A stretch of DNA of 64,000 nucleotides from Leeuwenhoekiella polynyae (GCF_004104075.1 NZ_QOVK01000001.1:434001-498000), one strand, 5' to 3'; numbered from the stretch's first letter, positions 37,011 through 46,652 are shown. Numbers and translations are program-made. The notes: a model not told the origin generated them from the letters alone.

Positions 37011-38504
37011 TTAAAAATCAAGTTTGTTTAGGGCATCTGCAATACTGCGATCATTGGATAATCTAGGCAGTTTATTTTGACCGCCTAATTTTCCTTTTGA
37101 CTTCATATACGCATTAAAGCCGCCCTGCGGAATTACTTTGATTTCTAATGTTTTTAAAATTTTTCCTGTTATTAAATCTTTATAATAACTGTTTTGTTTC
37201 TGAAGCTCTTTGTCAATCGCATTCGCGAATGCTTCTAAATTCTCTGGCTGTGAATCAAATTCTATAAACCACTCGTGATACGGTAAACCAGTTTCTGGGT
37301 TAATTTGTGGTGCTACGGTAAATTCACTCACCTGAGCCTTAAATTGACTCGCTGTGCTCGCCAGAGCTTCTTCTACCTCCTTGCCTATCACGTGCTCTCC
37401 AAAAGCCGAAATAAAGTGCTTTATACGCCCTGTAACTACAACTCTATGTGGTTTTATTGAAGTAAACATCACCGTGTCTCCTACATTGTAAGCCCATAAA
37501 CCTGCTGTAGTAGAAATGATCATTACATAGTTTACACCAGTTTTGACTTCGCCAATGGTTAAACGCTGCGGATTCTCATTAAAAAATTCGTCTGCTTTTA
37601 TAAACTCATAGAAAATACCCGAATTTAACAACAGCAACATTCCTTTTTCACGCTGTGAATCCTGAAAGGCAAAAAACCCTTCACTTGCTGGATACAGTTC
37701 AATACTGTCTACTTTGCGACCTATGAGGTTTTCAAACTTTTTACGGTATGGCTCGTAGTTCACACCGCCGTAAATAAACAGATTGAAATTAGGGAAAATG
37801 TCTCCTATTTCTTTTTCAGTTTTTGCCTGAAGTTTTTCAAAATACATTTGTACCCAAGGGGGAATACCGCTGATGACACTCATGTCTTCCGGTAGGGTTT
37901 CTGCTACAATCGCGTCAACTTTAGACTCCCAATCTTCAATACAATTGGTTTCCCAACTGGGCAGGCGGTTTTTCTGAAGATAACTCGGTACATAATGCGC
38001 CACAATCCCAGATAATCTTCCGGTTTTGATGCCGTTTTTTACCTGAAGTTTCGGACTTCCCTGTAAGAAAATCATCTTACCGTCTACAAATTTGCTGTTT
38101 CCGCTTTCTGCGATATAATGCAAAATTGCATCACGTGCTGCGTTAACATGCATCGGCATTGATTCACTCGTAATAGGAATATATTTTGCTCCGGAAGTAG
38201 TCCCCGAAGTTTTAGCAAAATACTCCGGTAATCCCGGCCATAAAACATCCCGTTTACCATTAACTACTTCTTCTACATAGTTTTTTAGAGCCTCATAATC
38301 CCTTAAAGGAACATGCTTTGCAAAATCTGAATAAGATTTTATTTTATCAAATTTATGGTCTTTTCCAAAGCTTGTATTTTTAGCATTTTTAATCAAATAT
38401 TTAAAAACCTTCAGCTGGGTTTCTTTAGGATTTGCACTCCATTTTCGTGTCTGCTTAGCAATGTATTTAGCAAATATTTTTGCCGAAAAAGATTTAATAG
38501 ACAT
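37011..38504 (-). CDS. GH3 auxin-responsive promoter family protein
   Basis: This 497-residue protein of the bacterial GH3 family is related to acyl-adenylate enzymes that join carboxylic acids to amines. It has the N-terminal AKYIAKQTRKW start, the phosphate loop AKTSGTTSGAKYIPIT, then LYPASEGFFAF and the C-terminal VTGRIKHFISAFGEHVIGKEVEEAL. The substrates in bacteria are unknown. The ATG overlaps the stop of the M23 peptidase gene by one base, and DUF6909 follows 18 bases downstream. Confidence 0.92.
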   Translation of the reverse strand: MSIKSFSAKIFAKYIAKQTRKWSANPKETQLKVFKYLIKNAKNTSFGKDHKFDKIKSYSDFAKHVPLRDYEALKNYVEEVVNGKRDVLWPGLPEYFAKTSGTTSGAKYIPITSESMPMHVNAARDAILHYIAESGNSKFVDGKMIFLQGSPKLQVKNGIKTGRLSGIVAHYVPSYLQKNRLPSWETNCIEDWESKVDAIVAETLPEDMSVISGIPPWVQMYFEKLQAKTEKEIGDIFPNFNLFIYGGVNYEPYRKKFENLIGRKVDSIELYPASEGFFAFQDSQREKGMLLLLNSGIFYEFIKADEFFNENPQRLTIGEVKTGVNYVMIISTTAGLWAYNVGDTVMFTSIKPHRVVVTGRIKHFISAFGEHVIGKEVEEALASTASQFKAQVSEFTVAPQINPETGLPYHEWFIEFDSQPENLEAFANAIDKELQKQNSYYKDLITGKILKTLEIKVIPQGGFNAYMKSKGKLGGQNKLPRLSNDRSIADALNKLDF

Positions 38505-39370
38505 TATTCAAATGAAATATAATTAGTAGGATCTACCGGGTACCCATTGTTCCAGAGTTCAAAATGCAGATGTGGCCCTGTAGATAATTTTCCGGTTGAG
38601 CCGGCAGTTGCGATTACCTCTCCAGCTTTTACCAAGTCGCCCTGATCTTTTGTGAGTGAAGCGTTGTGTTTATAAACCGAAATCAAATTATTACCGTGAT
38701 CTAAAATAATCACATAACCGGTTTCTGCTGTCCATTCAGAAAAAATAACCGTTCCGTCTGCGGCTGCCTTTACTGCTTCATTCTTCGGTACAACTACGTC
38801 AACTCCATAATGCTTTTCTTCTGCATCATAACCTTCAGTAATATTTCCTTTTACCGGTGGAAATAATGAAAAGCTAACCGTTGAAGAGGCTGGTTCAAAA
38901 AGATTATAACGGTCTTCATTAGCAACCTGCTCTCGTAATAAACTATCTTCTTTAGAAATCTGCATATTGAGACCACCGGTATCTCTGGGTTCAATAAGTA
39001 AAATAGAATCTTTATTAAAATCAACCTCGTCTACATCACCGGTAAGAACCTTTTTTATACTCGCATAATATTGCTCGTTAATATCTAACTGGCGTTTTAA
39101 AGAATCGGTTTCAAACATCAATTCTGTCGCCTGGCGCTTCAGTTTTACAGAAGAATAACCGGGTATGTATTCGCGAAGTGGCGTATATGCAATCAAAATG
39201 GTGGTTAATGCAATAAGAATTATAATCGAAAAACCAACAACTATAAAAACATTGAGGCGCGTAAGTTTAAATGAAACACGTTCTTCAAACGTATCTTCAT
39301 TAAGAATCAGCAACCTGTATTTGTGTAAGAGGCGCTTTTTAAACTTCTTTCTTTCTTTAGGTTTTGCCAT
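38504..39370 (-). CDS. M23 family peptidoglycan metallopeptidase
   Basis: This protein has a cytosolic basic start, one membrane helix (LNVFIVVGFSIIILIALTTIL), a coiled-coil middle and a LytM/M23 domain at the C-terminus. The zinc motifs are HYGVDVVV (H and D) and GPHLHFEL (HxH). M23 enzymes cut peptide cross-links in the wall. I place the start at the second in-frame ATG (39370, MAKPKERKKF) rather than 39379, because it matches the usual start in relatives. It overlaps the GH3 gene by one base, so the pair are coupled. Confidence 0.93.
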   Translation of the reverse strand: MAKPKERKKFKKRLLHKYRLLILNEDTFEERVSFKLTRLNVFIVVGFSIIILIALTTILIAYTPLREYIPGYSSVKLKRQATELMFETDSLKRQLDINEQYYASIKKVLTGDVDEVDFNKDSILLIEPRDTGGLNMQISKEDSLLREQVANEDRYNLFEPASSTVSFSLFPPVKGNITEGYDAEEKHYGVDVVVPKNEAVKAAADGTVIFSEWTAETGYVIILDHGNNLISVYKHNASLTKDQGDLVKAGEVIATAGSTGKLSTGPHLHFELWNNGYPVDPTNYISFE

Positions 39371-39489
39371 AAAAATCAATAGTTAAGCAAATATAAAATT
39401 TAAAAGGCGTAACCCGACTGCTAAAGTTTTCAAAGGAAATGTCTATTCTTATGATTTCTTGTTATATTTACCATCTAAATTATCATGAT

Positions 39490-39696
39490 ATGAATGCATT
39501 AGCAATATTTTTAGGAATGATAGGGCCTTGGCAGATAGGACTTATCGTGGTTGTAATACTTTTACTTTTTGGAGGTAAGAAAATACCTGAGATGATGAGG
39601 GGATTAGGAAGCGGGATTAAAGAGTTTAAAGATGCTTCTAAAGATGACGATGCTCCACATAAATCTGACGAAACAATCGAAGAGAAAAAGTCTTAA
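39490..39696 (+). CDS. tatA: Twin-arginine translocase subunit TatA/TatE
   Basis: This 68-residue protein has an N-terminal membrane helix (IGPWQIGLIVVVILLLFGGKKIPE region) followed by the amphipathic helix and an acidic tail. TatA/E forms the pore of the Tat pathway for folded proteins. I start at the ATG at 39490, which matches family length, instead of the in-frame ATG at 39439 that would add 17 unlikely residues. The phrase FGGKKIPEMMRGLG is the signature. It is a single gene here, with no tatC alongside. Confidence 0.93.
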   Translation: MNALAIFLGMIGPWQIGLIVVVILLLFGGKKIPEMMRGLGSGIKEFKDASKDDDAPHKSDETIEEKKS

Positions 39697-39718
39697 CCCT
39701 CACCAAGGTAAGAGTATA

Positions 39719-39755
39719 AAAAAAGTCCTTTAACTAAAACTTAAAGGACTTTTTT
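39719..39755. terminator. Bidirectional terminator between tatA and DUF4837
   Basis: AAAAAAGTCCTTTAA, loop CTAAAAC, TTAAAGGACTTTTTT is a perfect 15-base-pair stem. It lies between convergent genes and works on either strand. Confidence 0.85.
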
Positions 39756-39773
39756 ATTGTTTTCTATTTTAGG

Positions 39774-40742
39774 TTAGTCTACAAATTTTACTGAGCGTAA
39801 AATAGATTCTAATTCAAAAATATTATCTCTTTTATTTGCTGAAGGTTTAAACACAAAACCTTCTAAAACCAAATACCTGTCGTTCTCTTTATCATCAACA
39901 GTAAAGTTTACAAAAGGCCCTGCCATAAAGCGACCTTTTACTTCCCACATACCTTTCATTTGGTAAGCCGGTTTTCCGTCTATTGTAGTTTCGCTTAGAT
40001 AAGGTGCAAAAGCTTCTTCTGTAATAAAACGCATTCCTTCGCTCACTGTAATGTTATCACCACCTATAGAATCACGCATTTTAATTAGTGAACCTATTGT
40101 ATTAGAGTCCTTATCGATTAAGTTATAAGGCACTTCGTAAACCGTTATATTCATATCTCCGTTAGGAATATCTTTTCTAATCCAGTAGAAATTTGGATCT
40201 TCTTTTGCATAACGATACGCCGACGGAAACTTCATAGTAATCCCAAAAGCTTCAGTTAGAGGTTTATCATCTTTTAGCGATAAACTTATACGTCTGATTT
40301 TTTCTGTGAACTCTGTATCTTTATAGGTATCTACAATCTTCGCACTATCTTTTTTGATGAGATTTATAATGTCTTCTTCGGTAGGTCCTTTAAGAATAAT
40401 ACCCGTTTGAGGACGTGCATATTCATCGTGAACAATTTCTAATGATGCAGTATCTGCCTGCTCTACTTTTAAAAATGTACGTTGTTTTCGCATAAAACCA
40501 GAAAATGCCTCATTAGGCATCTGATTGATCTCAAACATAGGTTCTACCTGAGGCAACCCATTTACAGGACCTGCTAGTTTTTCTCTGATATTCTCCCCTA
40601 CCTGCCCAGACCATAAATCATTAGGCATTACAACTGTAAGATTATTCAATCCACCAGAAGAAGCCGATAAAATCTTGCCTTGAGGTTTGTCATTACAAGC
40701 TACGAGAGCAAAAAGAAAGAAGGCTAAAAGTAATTTTTGCAT
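39774..40742 (-). CDS. DUF4837 family lipoprotein
   Basis: This 322-residue protein has a lipobox ending at C16 (FALVACND), so it should be lipid-anchored. The DUF4837 family occurs in Bacteroidota and has no known activity; the conserved parts here are VVMPNDLWSGQVG near the N-terminus, and YWIRKDIPNGDMNITVYEVPY in the middle. It is 18 bases downstream of the LysM transglycosylase gene, on the same strand. A role in envelope maintenance is likely, inferred from its position and anchor. Confidence 0.85.
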   Translation of the reverse strand: MQKLLLAFFLFALVACNDKPQGKILSASSGGLNNLTVVMPNDLWSGQVGENIREKLAGPVNGLPQVEPMFEINQMPNEAFSGFMRKQRTFLKVEQADTASLEIVHDEYARPQTGIILKGPTEEDIINLIKKDSAKIVDTYKDTEFTEKIRRISLSLKDDKPLTEAFGITMKFPSAYRYAKEDPNFYWIRKDIPNGDMNITVYEVPYNLIDKDSNTIGSLIKMRDSIGGDNITVSEGMRFITEEAFAPYLSETTIDGKPAYQMKGMWEVKGRFMAGPFVNFTVDDKENDRYLVLEGFVFKPSANKRDNIFELESILRSVKFVD

Positions 40743-40760
40743 AATAAAAATCTATTGTAG

Positions 40761-42371
40761 TTAGTTAGCTATAACCAAGGTCATTCCCGGTTTTAGTTTA
40801 GTACCACTAATATCGTTCCAAACTTTAAGATTTTCTGCACTTACACCTGGAAATTTACGGGCGATCTTCCACAAGCTATCACCACGCTGTACTACATATT
40901 TCTTTTCTCCACTACTTGTTACAGATTTTGAACTCCCTTTAGAAGAGCTTGTAGCAACCGGTTTATTTGGGTATAAGCTTAATCGCTGCCCTATTCTTAA
41001 ATTATTAGATCTAAGATTGTTCCATCGTTTTATCTGCGAAACACCTACACCATAACGAGAAGCTATTTTTCCTAAATAATCACCGCTACGTACACGATAG
41101 GTAACGCTTGATGGAACTTCTAAATACTGCGGAAGTGTTTTCTCATCACGCTCAAGCTCTTTTTTGGCGGTATTGTAAATGTTTTCTTCATTAGCTACAA
41201 AAGGTCCAATTGCAGTAATAGGCAAGCGTAAATAATACTCTTTATCTTCAAGATAAGGAATCACATCTAACTTATAAGCCGGGTTTAAAAACTGAATTTC
41301 ATCTAACGAAACTCCGGTATACGCTGAAACTTGTTGTAAAGTAATAGTTTCTTTAACCCGTATGGTATCAGTCTCAAAATAATTTACATCTGGTTGAGCC
41401 GGGTGATATCCATGCTCATCAGCGTATTCAAATATGTACATCGTGGCTAAAAATGCCGGAATATAACCTGCTGTTTCACGTGGTAAATGATGTCTAATAT
41501 TCCAATAATTGGTGCGTCCACCACTACGACGTATCGCTTTACTCACATTACCAGGACCTGAGTTGTAAGAGGCTAATGCTAAATCCCAATCATCAAAAAT
41601 CTCATAAAGCTTAGATAAATATTGTGCTGCAGCTTCAGTAGAAAGAATAGGGTCCATACGCTCATCAACATAAGAGCTAACATCTAAACCGTATAATTTA
41701 CCGGTATTGAACATAAATTGCCACATACCTGTAGCTCCAACTCGAGATTTTGCGCGAGGTCTTAACGCAGATTCTACAATAGCCAAGTATTTTAATTCTA
41801 GTGGCATATTGTGCTTATCAAGCGTTTCTTCGAAACCCGGGAAATAGAATTGAGATAATCCCATTAAGCGCTCTAATGTGGGTTTATGGCGCTTTAAATA
41901 GCCTTTAATAACGTTTTCAAGAGAAGGATTGTACTCTACATTAAAAGGAGTACGTGCATCAAGCTCCGCTAAGCGTTCTTTAAGCACTTTAGTCGTGAGT
42001 TCTGGATAATCTACATCCTCATACTCCGTATCATCTACGAGAGCGGTGATAGAATCGTATAAGCTACCGTTTGTAAGCTCTTCCATCCAGAGTCTATCAA
42101 TCTTTGCGGCGTATTTTCGATCATTCAGGTTTTGAAGGGTACTATCCCACTCCACTTCTTTATATAAAAAAGGCTGCTTTTTCCGGGCAGTATTGCTTCT
42201 CGCAATTTCCTGTTCCCTCAAAAGCAGCTTCTCTTTTAATTCTATAGTATCAACAACAGGAAGTGTTCTAGACACTTCATATGTTTCAAGATTTGACGAT
42301 TTTTTCTGAGCATTTAAGCTCACTGCGGTCATGAGCATAAGTGCACAACCTAGACGATAACGTTTTTTCAT
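40761..42371 (-). CDS. MltD-like lytic transglycosylase with two LysM domains
   Basis: This 536-residue protein has a signal peptide (1-22), an SLT domain with catalytic Glu E200 (YLAIVESALRPRAKS) and the later ALASYNSGPGNV motif. LysM domains follow at about 430-475 and 492-535. The SLT domain cleaves the MurNAc-GlcNAc bond in peptidoglycan with 1,6-anhydro formation, and LysM binds the wall. It precedes the DUF4837 gene in the operon and should act in the periplasm. Layout matches MltD closely. Confidence 0.95.
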   Translation of the reverse strand: MKKRYRLGCALMLMTAVSLNAQKKSSNLETYEVSRTLPVVDTIELKEKLLLREQEIARSNTARKKQPFLYKEVEWDSTLQNLNDRKYAAKIDRLWMEELTNGSLYDSITALVDDTEYEDVDYPELTTKVLKERLAELDARTPFNVEYNPSLENVIKGYLKRHKPTLERLMGLSQFYFPGFEETLDKHNMPLELKYLAIVESALRPRAKSRVGATGMWQFMFNTGKLYGLDVSSYVDERMDPILSTEAAAQYLSKLYEIFDDWDLALASYNSGPGNVSKAIRRSGGRTNYWNIRHHLPRETAGYIPAFLATMYIFEYADEHGYHPAQPDVNYFETDTIRVKETITLQQVSAYTGVSLDEIQFLNPAYKLDVIPYLEDKEYYLRLPITAIGPFVANEENIYNTAKKELERDEKTLPQYLEVPSSVTYRVRSGDYLGKIASRYGVGVSQIKRWNNLRSNNLRIGQRLSLYPNKPVATSSSKGSSKSVTSSGEKKYVVQRGDSLWKIARKFPGVSAENLKVWNDISGTKLKPGMTLVIAN

Positions 42372-42456
42372 ACCTCTTTACAACGATAAAAACGCTAAAG
42401 TCGTATTTTTTAATCGAATTCTAAAACGCCAAATTTATTCTGTATGCTTATACTAA

Positions 42457-43644
42457 TTAATCGCGTATAGCAGCAATACCCGGAAGCTCTTTACCTTCAA
42501 GCATTTCTAGCATTGCTCCACCACCTGTAGACACATAACTTACTTTATCTTCAAAGCCAAATTGTTTTACAGCAGCAACACTATCACCACCACCTACAAG
42601 AGAAAACGTTCCGTTTTTAGTAGCATCTGCAATTGCATTTCCTAAAGCGATTGTTCCTTTTGCAAAAGGTTCCATCTCAAAAACACCCAAAGGACCATTC
42701 CAAAGAATTGTTTTGCTGTTTGCAACAATCTGAGCAAAATTCTCTAAAGATTTTGGCCCAGCATCAAGACCTTGCCACCCGTCAGGAATGCTGTCTATAG
42801 GTTCTACTTTTGTGTTTGCGAATTCAGAAAAACTGTCTGCTGCAAGAACATCTACAGGCAAATGAACATTTACATTTTTCTCTTTTGCTTTTTTAAGAAT
42901 TTCAAGAGCTAATTCTTGTTTATCATCTTCACAGATAGAACTTCCTATCTTTCCTCCTTGCGCTTTGATAAACGTATAAGCCATACCTCCACCTAAAATC
43001 AGGTCATCAACTTTATCCAGTACATTTTCAATAACTGTGATTTTAGAAGAAACTTTAGCTCCACCTAAAATAGCCAAAACCGGCTTTTCATTATCGTTAA
43101 GCACCTTATCTATACTCTCAATTTCTTTAGCTAAAAGATAGCCGAAACATTTATTTTCTGGAAAAAACTGAGCGATTATGGTTGTAGAAGCGTGTGCTCG
43201 GTGGGCTGTACCAAAGGCATCATTCACATAAATATCTCCTAATTTTGAAAGTTGTTCAGCAAAACCTTTATCTCCTTTTGTCTCTTCCTCGTGGTAACGC
43301 AGGTTTTCTAAAAGAAGAATCTCTCCCGGTTCTAATTCAGCAGCTGCTTTTTCAGCTGTTGCGCCTACACAGTTTTCAGCAAATTTAACCTGAACACCAA
43401 TGATCTCAGAAACCTTAGCAGCGATATGCTTTAAAGAGAATTCTGGTTCGTTATCCTTCGGTCTACCTAAGTGAGACATTAAAATAGCAGAACCACCATC
43501 TTCTAAAACTTTTAAAATTGTAGGTTTTGCAGCTTCAATACGAGTAGCGTCTGTCACTTGGTGATTTTCATCTAAAGGAACATTAAAGTCTACACGTATT
43601 AGTGCTTTTTTATTTTCAAAATTAAAATCTTCGATGGTTTTCAT
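42457..43644 (-). CDS. pgk: Phosphoglycerate kinase
   Basis: This 395-residue glycolytic enzyme transfers phosphate from 1,3-bisphosphoglycerate to ADP. The N-terminal domain contains [12 protein letters not shown] and MSHLGRPKD; the C-terminal ATP domain contains [13 protein letters not shown] and [12 protein letters not shown]. Length is typical of bacterial Pgk. It is divergent from the DNA polymerase III delta' gene. The -7 box TATATTTG (43728-43735, minus strand) gives a leader of about 80 bases, and this box lies in one arm of a 13-base inverted repeat shared with the divergent gene. Confidence 0.98.
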   Translation of the reverse strand: MKTIEDFNFENKKALIRVDFNVPLDENHQVTDATRIEAAKPTILKVLEDGGSAILMSHLGRPKDNEPEFSLKHIAAKVSEIIGVQVKFAENCVGATAEKAAAELEPGEILLLENLRYHEEETKGDKGFAEQLSKLGDIYVNDAFGTAHRAHASTTIIAQFFPENKCFGYLLAKEIESIDKVLNDNEKPVLAILGGAKVSSKITVIENVLDKVDDLILGGGMAYTFIKAQGGKIGSSICEDDKQELALEILKKAKEKNVNVHLPVDVLAADSFSEFANTKVEPIDSIPDGWQGLDAGPKSLENFAQIVANSKTILWNGPLGVFEMEPFAKGTIALGNAIADATKNGTFSLVGGGDSVAAVKQFGFEDKVSYVSTGGGAMLEMLEGKELPGIAAIRD

Positions 43645-43727
43645 GAATTCGTTATTTGTGATTTCAGTAATTAACTAGTTGTTTATCTTTATGGGAAAAC
43701 ACGGCATTAAGCACGTGATGTAGCTAA

Positions 43728-43777
43728 CAAATATAACAGATAGGTTCAAAAAATACGTTACATTTCTGTTATATTTG
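43728..43777. promoter_or_regulatory. Divergent pgk / delta' promoter region with 13-base inverted repeat
   Basis: CAAATATAACAGA (43728-43740) and its exact reverse complement TCTGTTATATTTG (43765-43777) are 24 bases apart. Each arm holds a TATATTTG box (TAnnTTTG type) pointing outward, one for pgk on the minus strand and one for the delta' gene on the plus strand. The identity beyond the eight-base boxes is five extra bases per arm, so a shared regulator or strong promoter context is possible. Confidence 0.6.
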
Positions 43778-43782
43778 AGCCC

Positions 43783-44931
43783 ATGTTATTTCAATCTATA
43801 CTCGGTCAGAATTTTATAAAAAAACACCTCACCACTAGTGTTGACCGCAAACGCGTGGCTCACGCCCAATTATTTATAGGTTCCAGCGGTAGCGGCGTCT
43901 TGCTCTGCGCCATCGCTTATGCTCAATATTTAATTTGTAGCAATACCAAAGGTGAGAATACCGGTGGCTCTACTTCGTGCAATTTAAAGTTTGACCATCT
44001 GGCACATCCTGATTTGCATTTTGCCTATCCTGTGGCAACCACAGATAGCATAAAATCTCATCCTGTCTCTGATAATTTTGCAAAAGAATGGCGCAGTTTT
44101 ACAGAGCAAAACCCATACGGAAGCCTGTATGACTGGCATCAGCATATAGGTATTGAGAAAAAACAAGGAAAAATAGGTGTAGATGAAGCGCATGATATCG
44201 TAAAAAAACTTTCTTTAAAATCGTATGAAGGCGGTTTTAAAGTGATGATCATCTGGATGGCTGATAAGATGAATAGCGCTGCATCTAATAAATTGCTAAA
44301 GCTTATTGAAGAACCACCACAAAAAACAGTTTTTATACTCATTGCTGAAAATGAAGACCTCATATTAGACACGATAAAATCTCGCTGTCAAGTGCTACGA
44401 TTTCCTCCTTTAGCTGCAGAAGCTTTAGAAGCAGCACTTATAAATGAGCACAATTGTAATGCTGCTGAAGCAAAAAAATTGGCAATAAAAGCACACGGAG
44501 ACTACAACCTGGCAATGCATTTGCTAGATCACAGCAGTGATAAAGAAGAGTTTGAAACCTGGTTCGTAAGTTGGGTGCGTACCGCATTTAAAGCTCGCGG
44601 AAACAAGAAGTCTATAATTGATCTTATCTCCTGGAGTGAAAGCATTGCCTCAAAAGGAAGAGAAACTCAAAAGAACTTTTTAGGATACTGTGAAGATTTT
44701 TTTAGGCAAGCGATGTTATTGAATTATGGTGCTAAAGATCTCGTGTATTTACAACCGGTAACCCAGTTTGAACTTGCTAAATTTGCTCCATTTATTCATG
44801 GAAATAATATAGAATCACTTATTGAAGAACTGCAAACTGCTGCGTATCATATAGAACGCAATGGGAATGCTAAAATCATTCTTACCGATCTCTCGATAAA
44901 GCTTACTCGTTTATTGCATACTAAAGCATAA
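43783..44931 (+). CDS. holB: DNA polymerase III subunit delta'
   Basis: This 382-residue clamp-loader subunit has the AAA+ layout with a degenerate P-loop (FIGSSGSG, lacking the Lys of Walker A), as expected for delta', and the SRC motif in IKSRCQVLRF. The EEPPQKTVFILIAEN segment is family-typical. The zinc module seems reduced: C72-type cysteines appear only as YLICSNTK and SCNLKF. It loads the sliding clamp at replication. The -7 box ends just 5 bases before the ATG, so the message is nearly leaderless. Confidence 0.92.
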   Translation: MLFQSILGQNFIKKHLTTSVDRKRVAHAQLFIGSSGSGVLLCAIAYAQYLICSNTKGENTGGSTSCNLKFDHLAHPDLHFAYPVATTDSIKSHPVSDNFAKEWRSFTEQNPYGSLYDWHQHIGIEKKQGKIGVDEAHDIVKKLSLKSYEGGFKVMIIWMADKMNSAASNKLLKLIEEPPQKTVFILIAENEDLILDTIKSRCQVLRFPPLAAEALEAALINEHNCNAAEAKKLAIKAHGDYNLAMHLLDHSSDKEEFETWFVSWVRTAFKARGNKKSIIDLISWSESIASKGRETQKNFLGYCEDFFRQAMLLNYGAKDLVYLQPVTQFELAKFAPFIHGNNIESLIEELQTAAYHIERNGNAKIILTDLSIKLTRLLHTKA

Positions 44932-44958
44932 AAAAAGCAGCCAGTTGGCTGCTTTTTT
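44931..44958. terminator. Bidirectional terminator between holB and the OmpH-like gene
   Basis: AAAAAAGCAGCC, loop AGTT, GGCTGCTTTTTT is a perfect 12-base-pair stem between convergent genes, overlapping the last base of the holB stop. Confidence 0.85.
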
Positions 44959-44979
44959 AGTTATCTATTCTAAAACAAA

Positions 44980-45543
44980 TTACTCTGCAGCTGTTGTATC
45001 TGCTGGAGATTCTGTTTTAACAGGTTCTGTTGATCCTGAAGAATATTCTTTATTTAAAGCTTCTAAAACTTTGTCTGTAATATCTAATTCAGATTTGCCA
45101 TAAAGTACATTACCACTTTCATTTTTACCGTAAATAAAATCGTAACCGTTTTCTTCACCATAGGTATCAATAAACTTTCTCACTTTACTGATTACTGAAT
45201 CTACAGCTGCCTGACTTTCTTGCTGAATCTGCCCACCACGATTTTGCTGCATTTGTTGAATTTCTTGTTGAAGTGCTCCAAGTTCCTGCTCCTTAGTCTG
45301 GCGTTCTGCCATACTCATAGATTGTGCATTTTTCTGATACAAATCTACTTTGATTTGAAATGCCTGAATTTTAGGTTGTAAATCAGCACGCACATCATCA
45401 GTAAGTTTTGTGTACTTATCTTGAACTTCTGTCATTTCTGTATAGTCCTCAAATAATTTTTGAGTATCAACAAAAGCTGATTTTGATTTTGAACAACCGA
45501 TAAGGGTTAATGCAATTAATAAAATGCTAAATGTAGTTTTCAT
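44980..45543 (-). CDS. OmpH/Skp-like periplasmic lipoprotein
   Basis: This 187-residue protein resembles Skp/OmpH chaperones, which hold unfolded outer-membrane proteins in the periplasm. It has a lipobox (LTLIGCSK), a long coiled-coil stretch rich in Gln and Glu (about residues 50-110), the QLGALQQEIQQMQQ-type helix and a Thr/Pro/Ala tail. I choose the ATG at 45543 rather than the upstream 45585, because the signal peptide then begins MKTTFSILLIALTLIGC directly. No bamA neighbour is present. The gene is probably monocistronic. Confidence 0.85.
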   Translation of the reverse strand: MKTTFSILLIALTLIGCSKSKSAFVDTQKLFEDYTEMTEVQDKYTKLTDDVRADLQPKIQAFQIKVDLYQKNAQSMSMAERQTKEQELGALQQEIQQMQQNRGGQIQQESQAAVDSVISKVRKFIDTYGEENGYDFIYGKNESGNVLYGKSELDITDKVLEALNKEYSSGSTEPVKTESPADTTAAE

Positions 45544-45754
45544 AAGTTTTCTAAAATTTGGCGTAAAAGTAATTAGTTGATTCAAATAAGAACGGAATTC
45601 TTCAGAAATAATAAATATTTATAAAATCTATAGTAATTAAATACTAAATAATAAATTTCTATTAAAAATAAATTCTTCAGCGCTTATTTAAGGGTCTTTT
45701 GAAATTTTCTAAACAAACGACAAGACTTAAACTTTAAAACGTCCTTAAATAGGC

Positions 45755-46597
45755 TTATTTAGCGAAATCGGTTCTTTTCAGTATATAAATTAAGGAAGAA
45801 TACTCTCCAGAACTATTAGCCTTTAAATTGGAACGCAACCCATTAATAAATGCTGAAATAAATTTAAATTGAGATCCTTTATATTTTTCTGAAAGCAAGC
45901 TCACGTAAAATGAATCAAAGATTAAAGGTTTTTGATCTATCACTTCAAATCCATTTTTACTAAAAAGTGTTTTTATACTTTTTGCTGAAAGGTGATGCAA
46001 ATGTCTAGGCACATCCCAGGCTGCCCAAAATTCTTTATACATTTTAGCGTCACAAGAATTAAAATTAGGAACTGCTATTATTAGTGTCCCATTTTTGTCA
46101 AGGTGCTCAGCTAACCAATTTATTTGTTTTTGAAGATTGGGTACATGTTCTAATACATGCCACATGGTAATCACATCAAAAGTTTGCTCCCCTACTCCAC
46201 CTTCATCTGCATATAACAAAAGTTCTTTTGTCTCAGCATGAGTTCTTGCAATTTCGCTGGGTTCAATTCCTTCAACATCCCAACCTTTATTTTTTGCAAC
46301 TTTTAAAAAATCACCGGTACCGGCACCAATATCTAAAAGCGATCCTGTTGCTGAATAATCAGAAACTAGTTTCAACTTTTTCTTCAGCATATAACTTTTT
46401 ACTAGCTGATATAATTTTTCAACAATGCCCTTTTTAGAGTCTGTGTGAGAAATATAGTTTTCGCTTAAATAATACTTTTCTAAATTCTGAGGAATTGGAT
46501 CTGTACTATACATATCTAATTCTTCATTATAAATAAGATCAAAATTCTCTTTAGTTACAGAGTGATCTTTGATATTGATTTTAGATTTTTTACTCAA
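45755..46597 (-). CDS. Class I SAM-dependent methyltransferase
   Basis: This 280-residue enzyme has motif I LLDIGAGTGDFLKVA for SAM binding, an acidic loop after strand 2 (WDVEGIEPSE), and the MWHVLEHVPNLQKQINWL post-motif region. Its relatives methylate small molecules, lipids or sugars. There is no target clue. It lies downstream of mnmG with a parS-like site between, on the same strand. The 210 bases downstream of it are AT-rich with no gene. Confidence 0.88.
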   Translation of the reverse strand: MSKKSKINIKDHSVTKENFDLIYNEELDMYSTDPIPQNLEKYYLSENYISHTDSKKGIVEKLYQLVKSYMLKKKLKLVSDYSATGSLLDIGAGTGDFLKVAKNKGWDVEGIEPSEIARTHAETKELLLYADEGGVGEQTFDVITMWHVLEHVPNLQKQINWLAEHLDKNGTLIIAVPNFNSCDAKMYKEFWAAWDVPRHLHHLSAKSIKTLFSKNGFEVIDQKPLIFDSFYVSLLSEKYKGSQFKFISAFINGLRSNLKANSSGEYSSLIYILKRTDFAK

Positions 46598-46630
46598 GGA
46601 AGGCTTACTTTTTCTGAAATTTAATTTGAT

Positions 46631-46646
46631 TGTTTCACGTGGAACT
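46631..46646. promoter_or_regulatory. parS-like site downstream of mnmG
   Basis: TGTTTCACGTGGAACT matches the general bacterial parS consensus TGTTTCACGTGAAACA at 14 of 16 positions. It lies seven bases from the mnmG stop codon. ParB, if present in the genome, should bind it. Confidence 0.7.
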
Positions 46647-46652
46647 ATAAAA

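Noticed and set aside
41472-41487. Third parS-like sequence TGTTTCACGTGGTAAA inside the transglycosylase gene
   Set aside because: Only about 13 of 16 positions match the consensus, the right half-site is broken (GGTAAA), and it encodes part of the SLT domain, so chance is likely.
45684-45745. TTATTTAAGG / CCTTAAATAGG inverted repeat in the gap before the OmpH-like gene
   Set aside because: Short, AT-rich arms far apart in AT-rich DNA, with no U run; not supportable as a terminator or operator.
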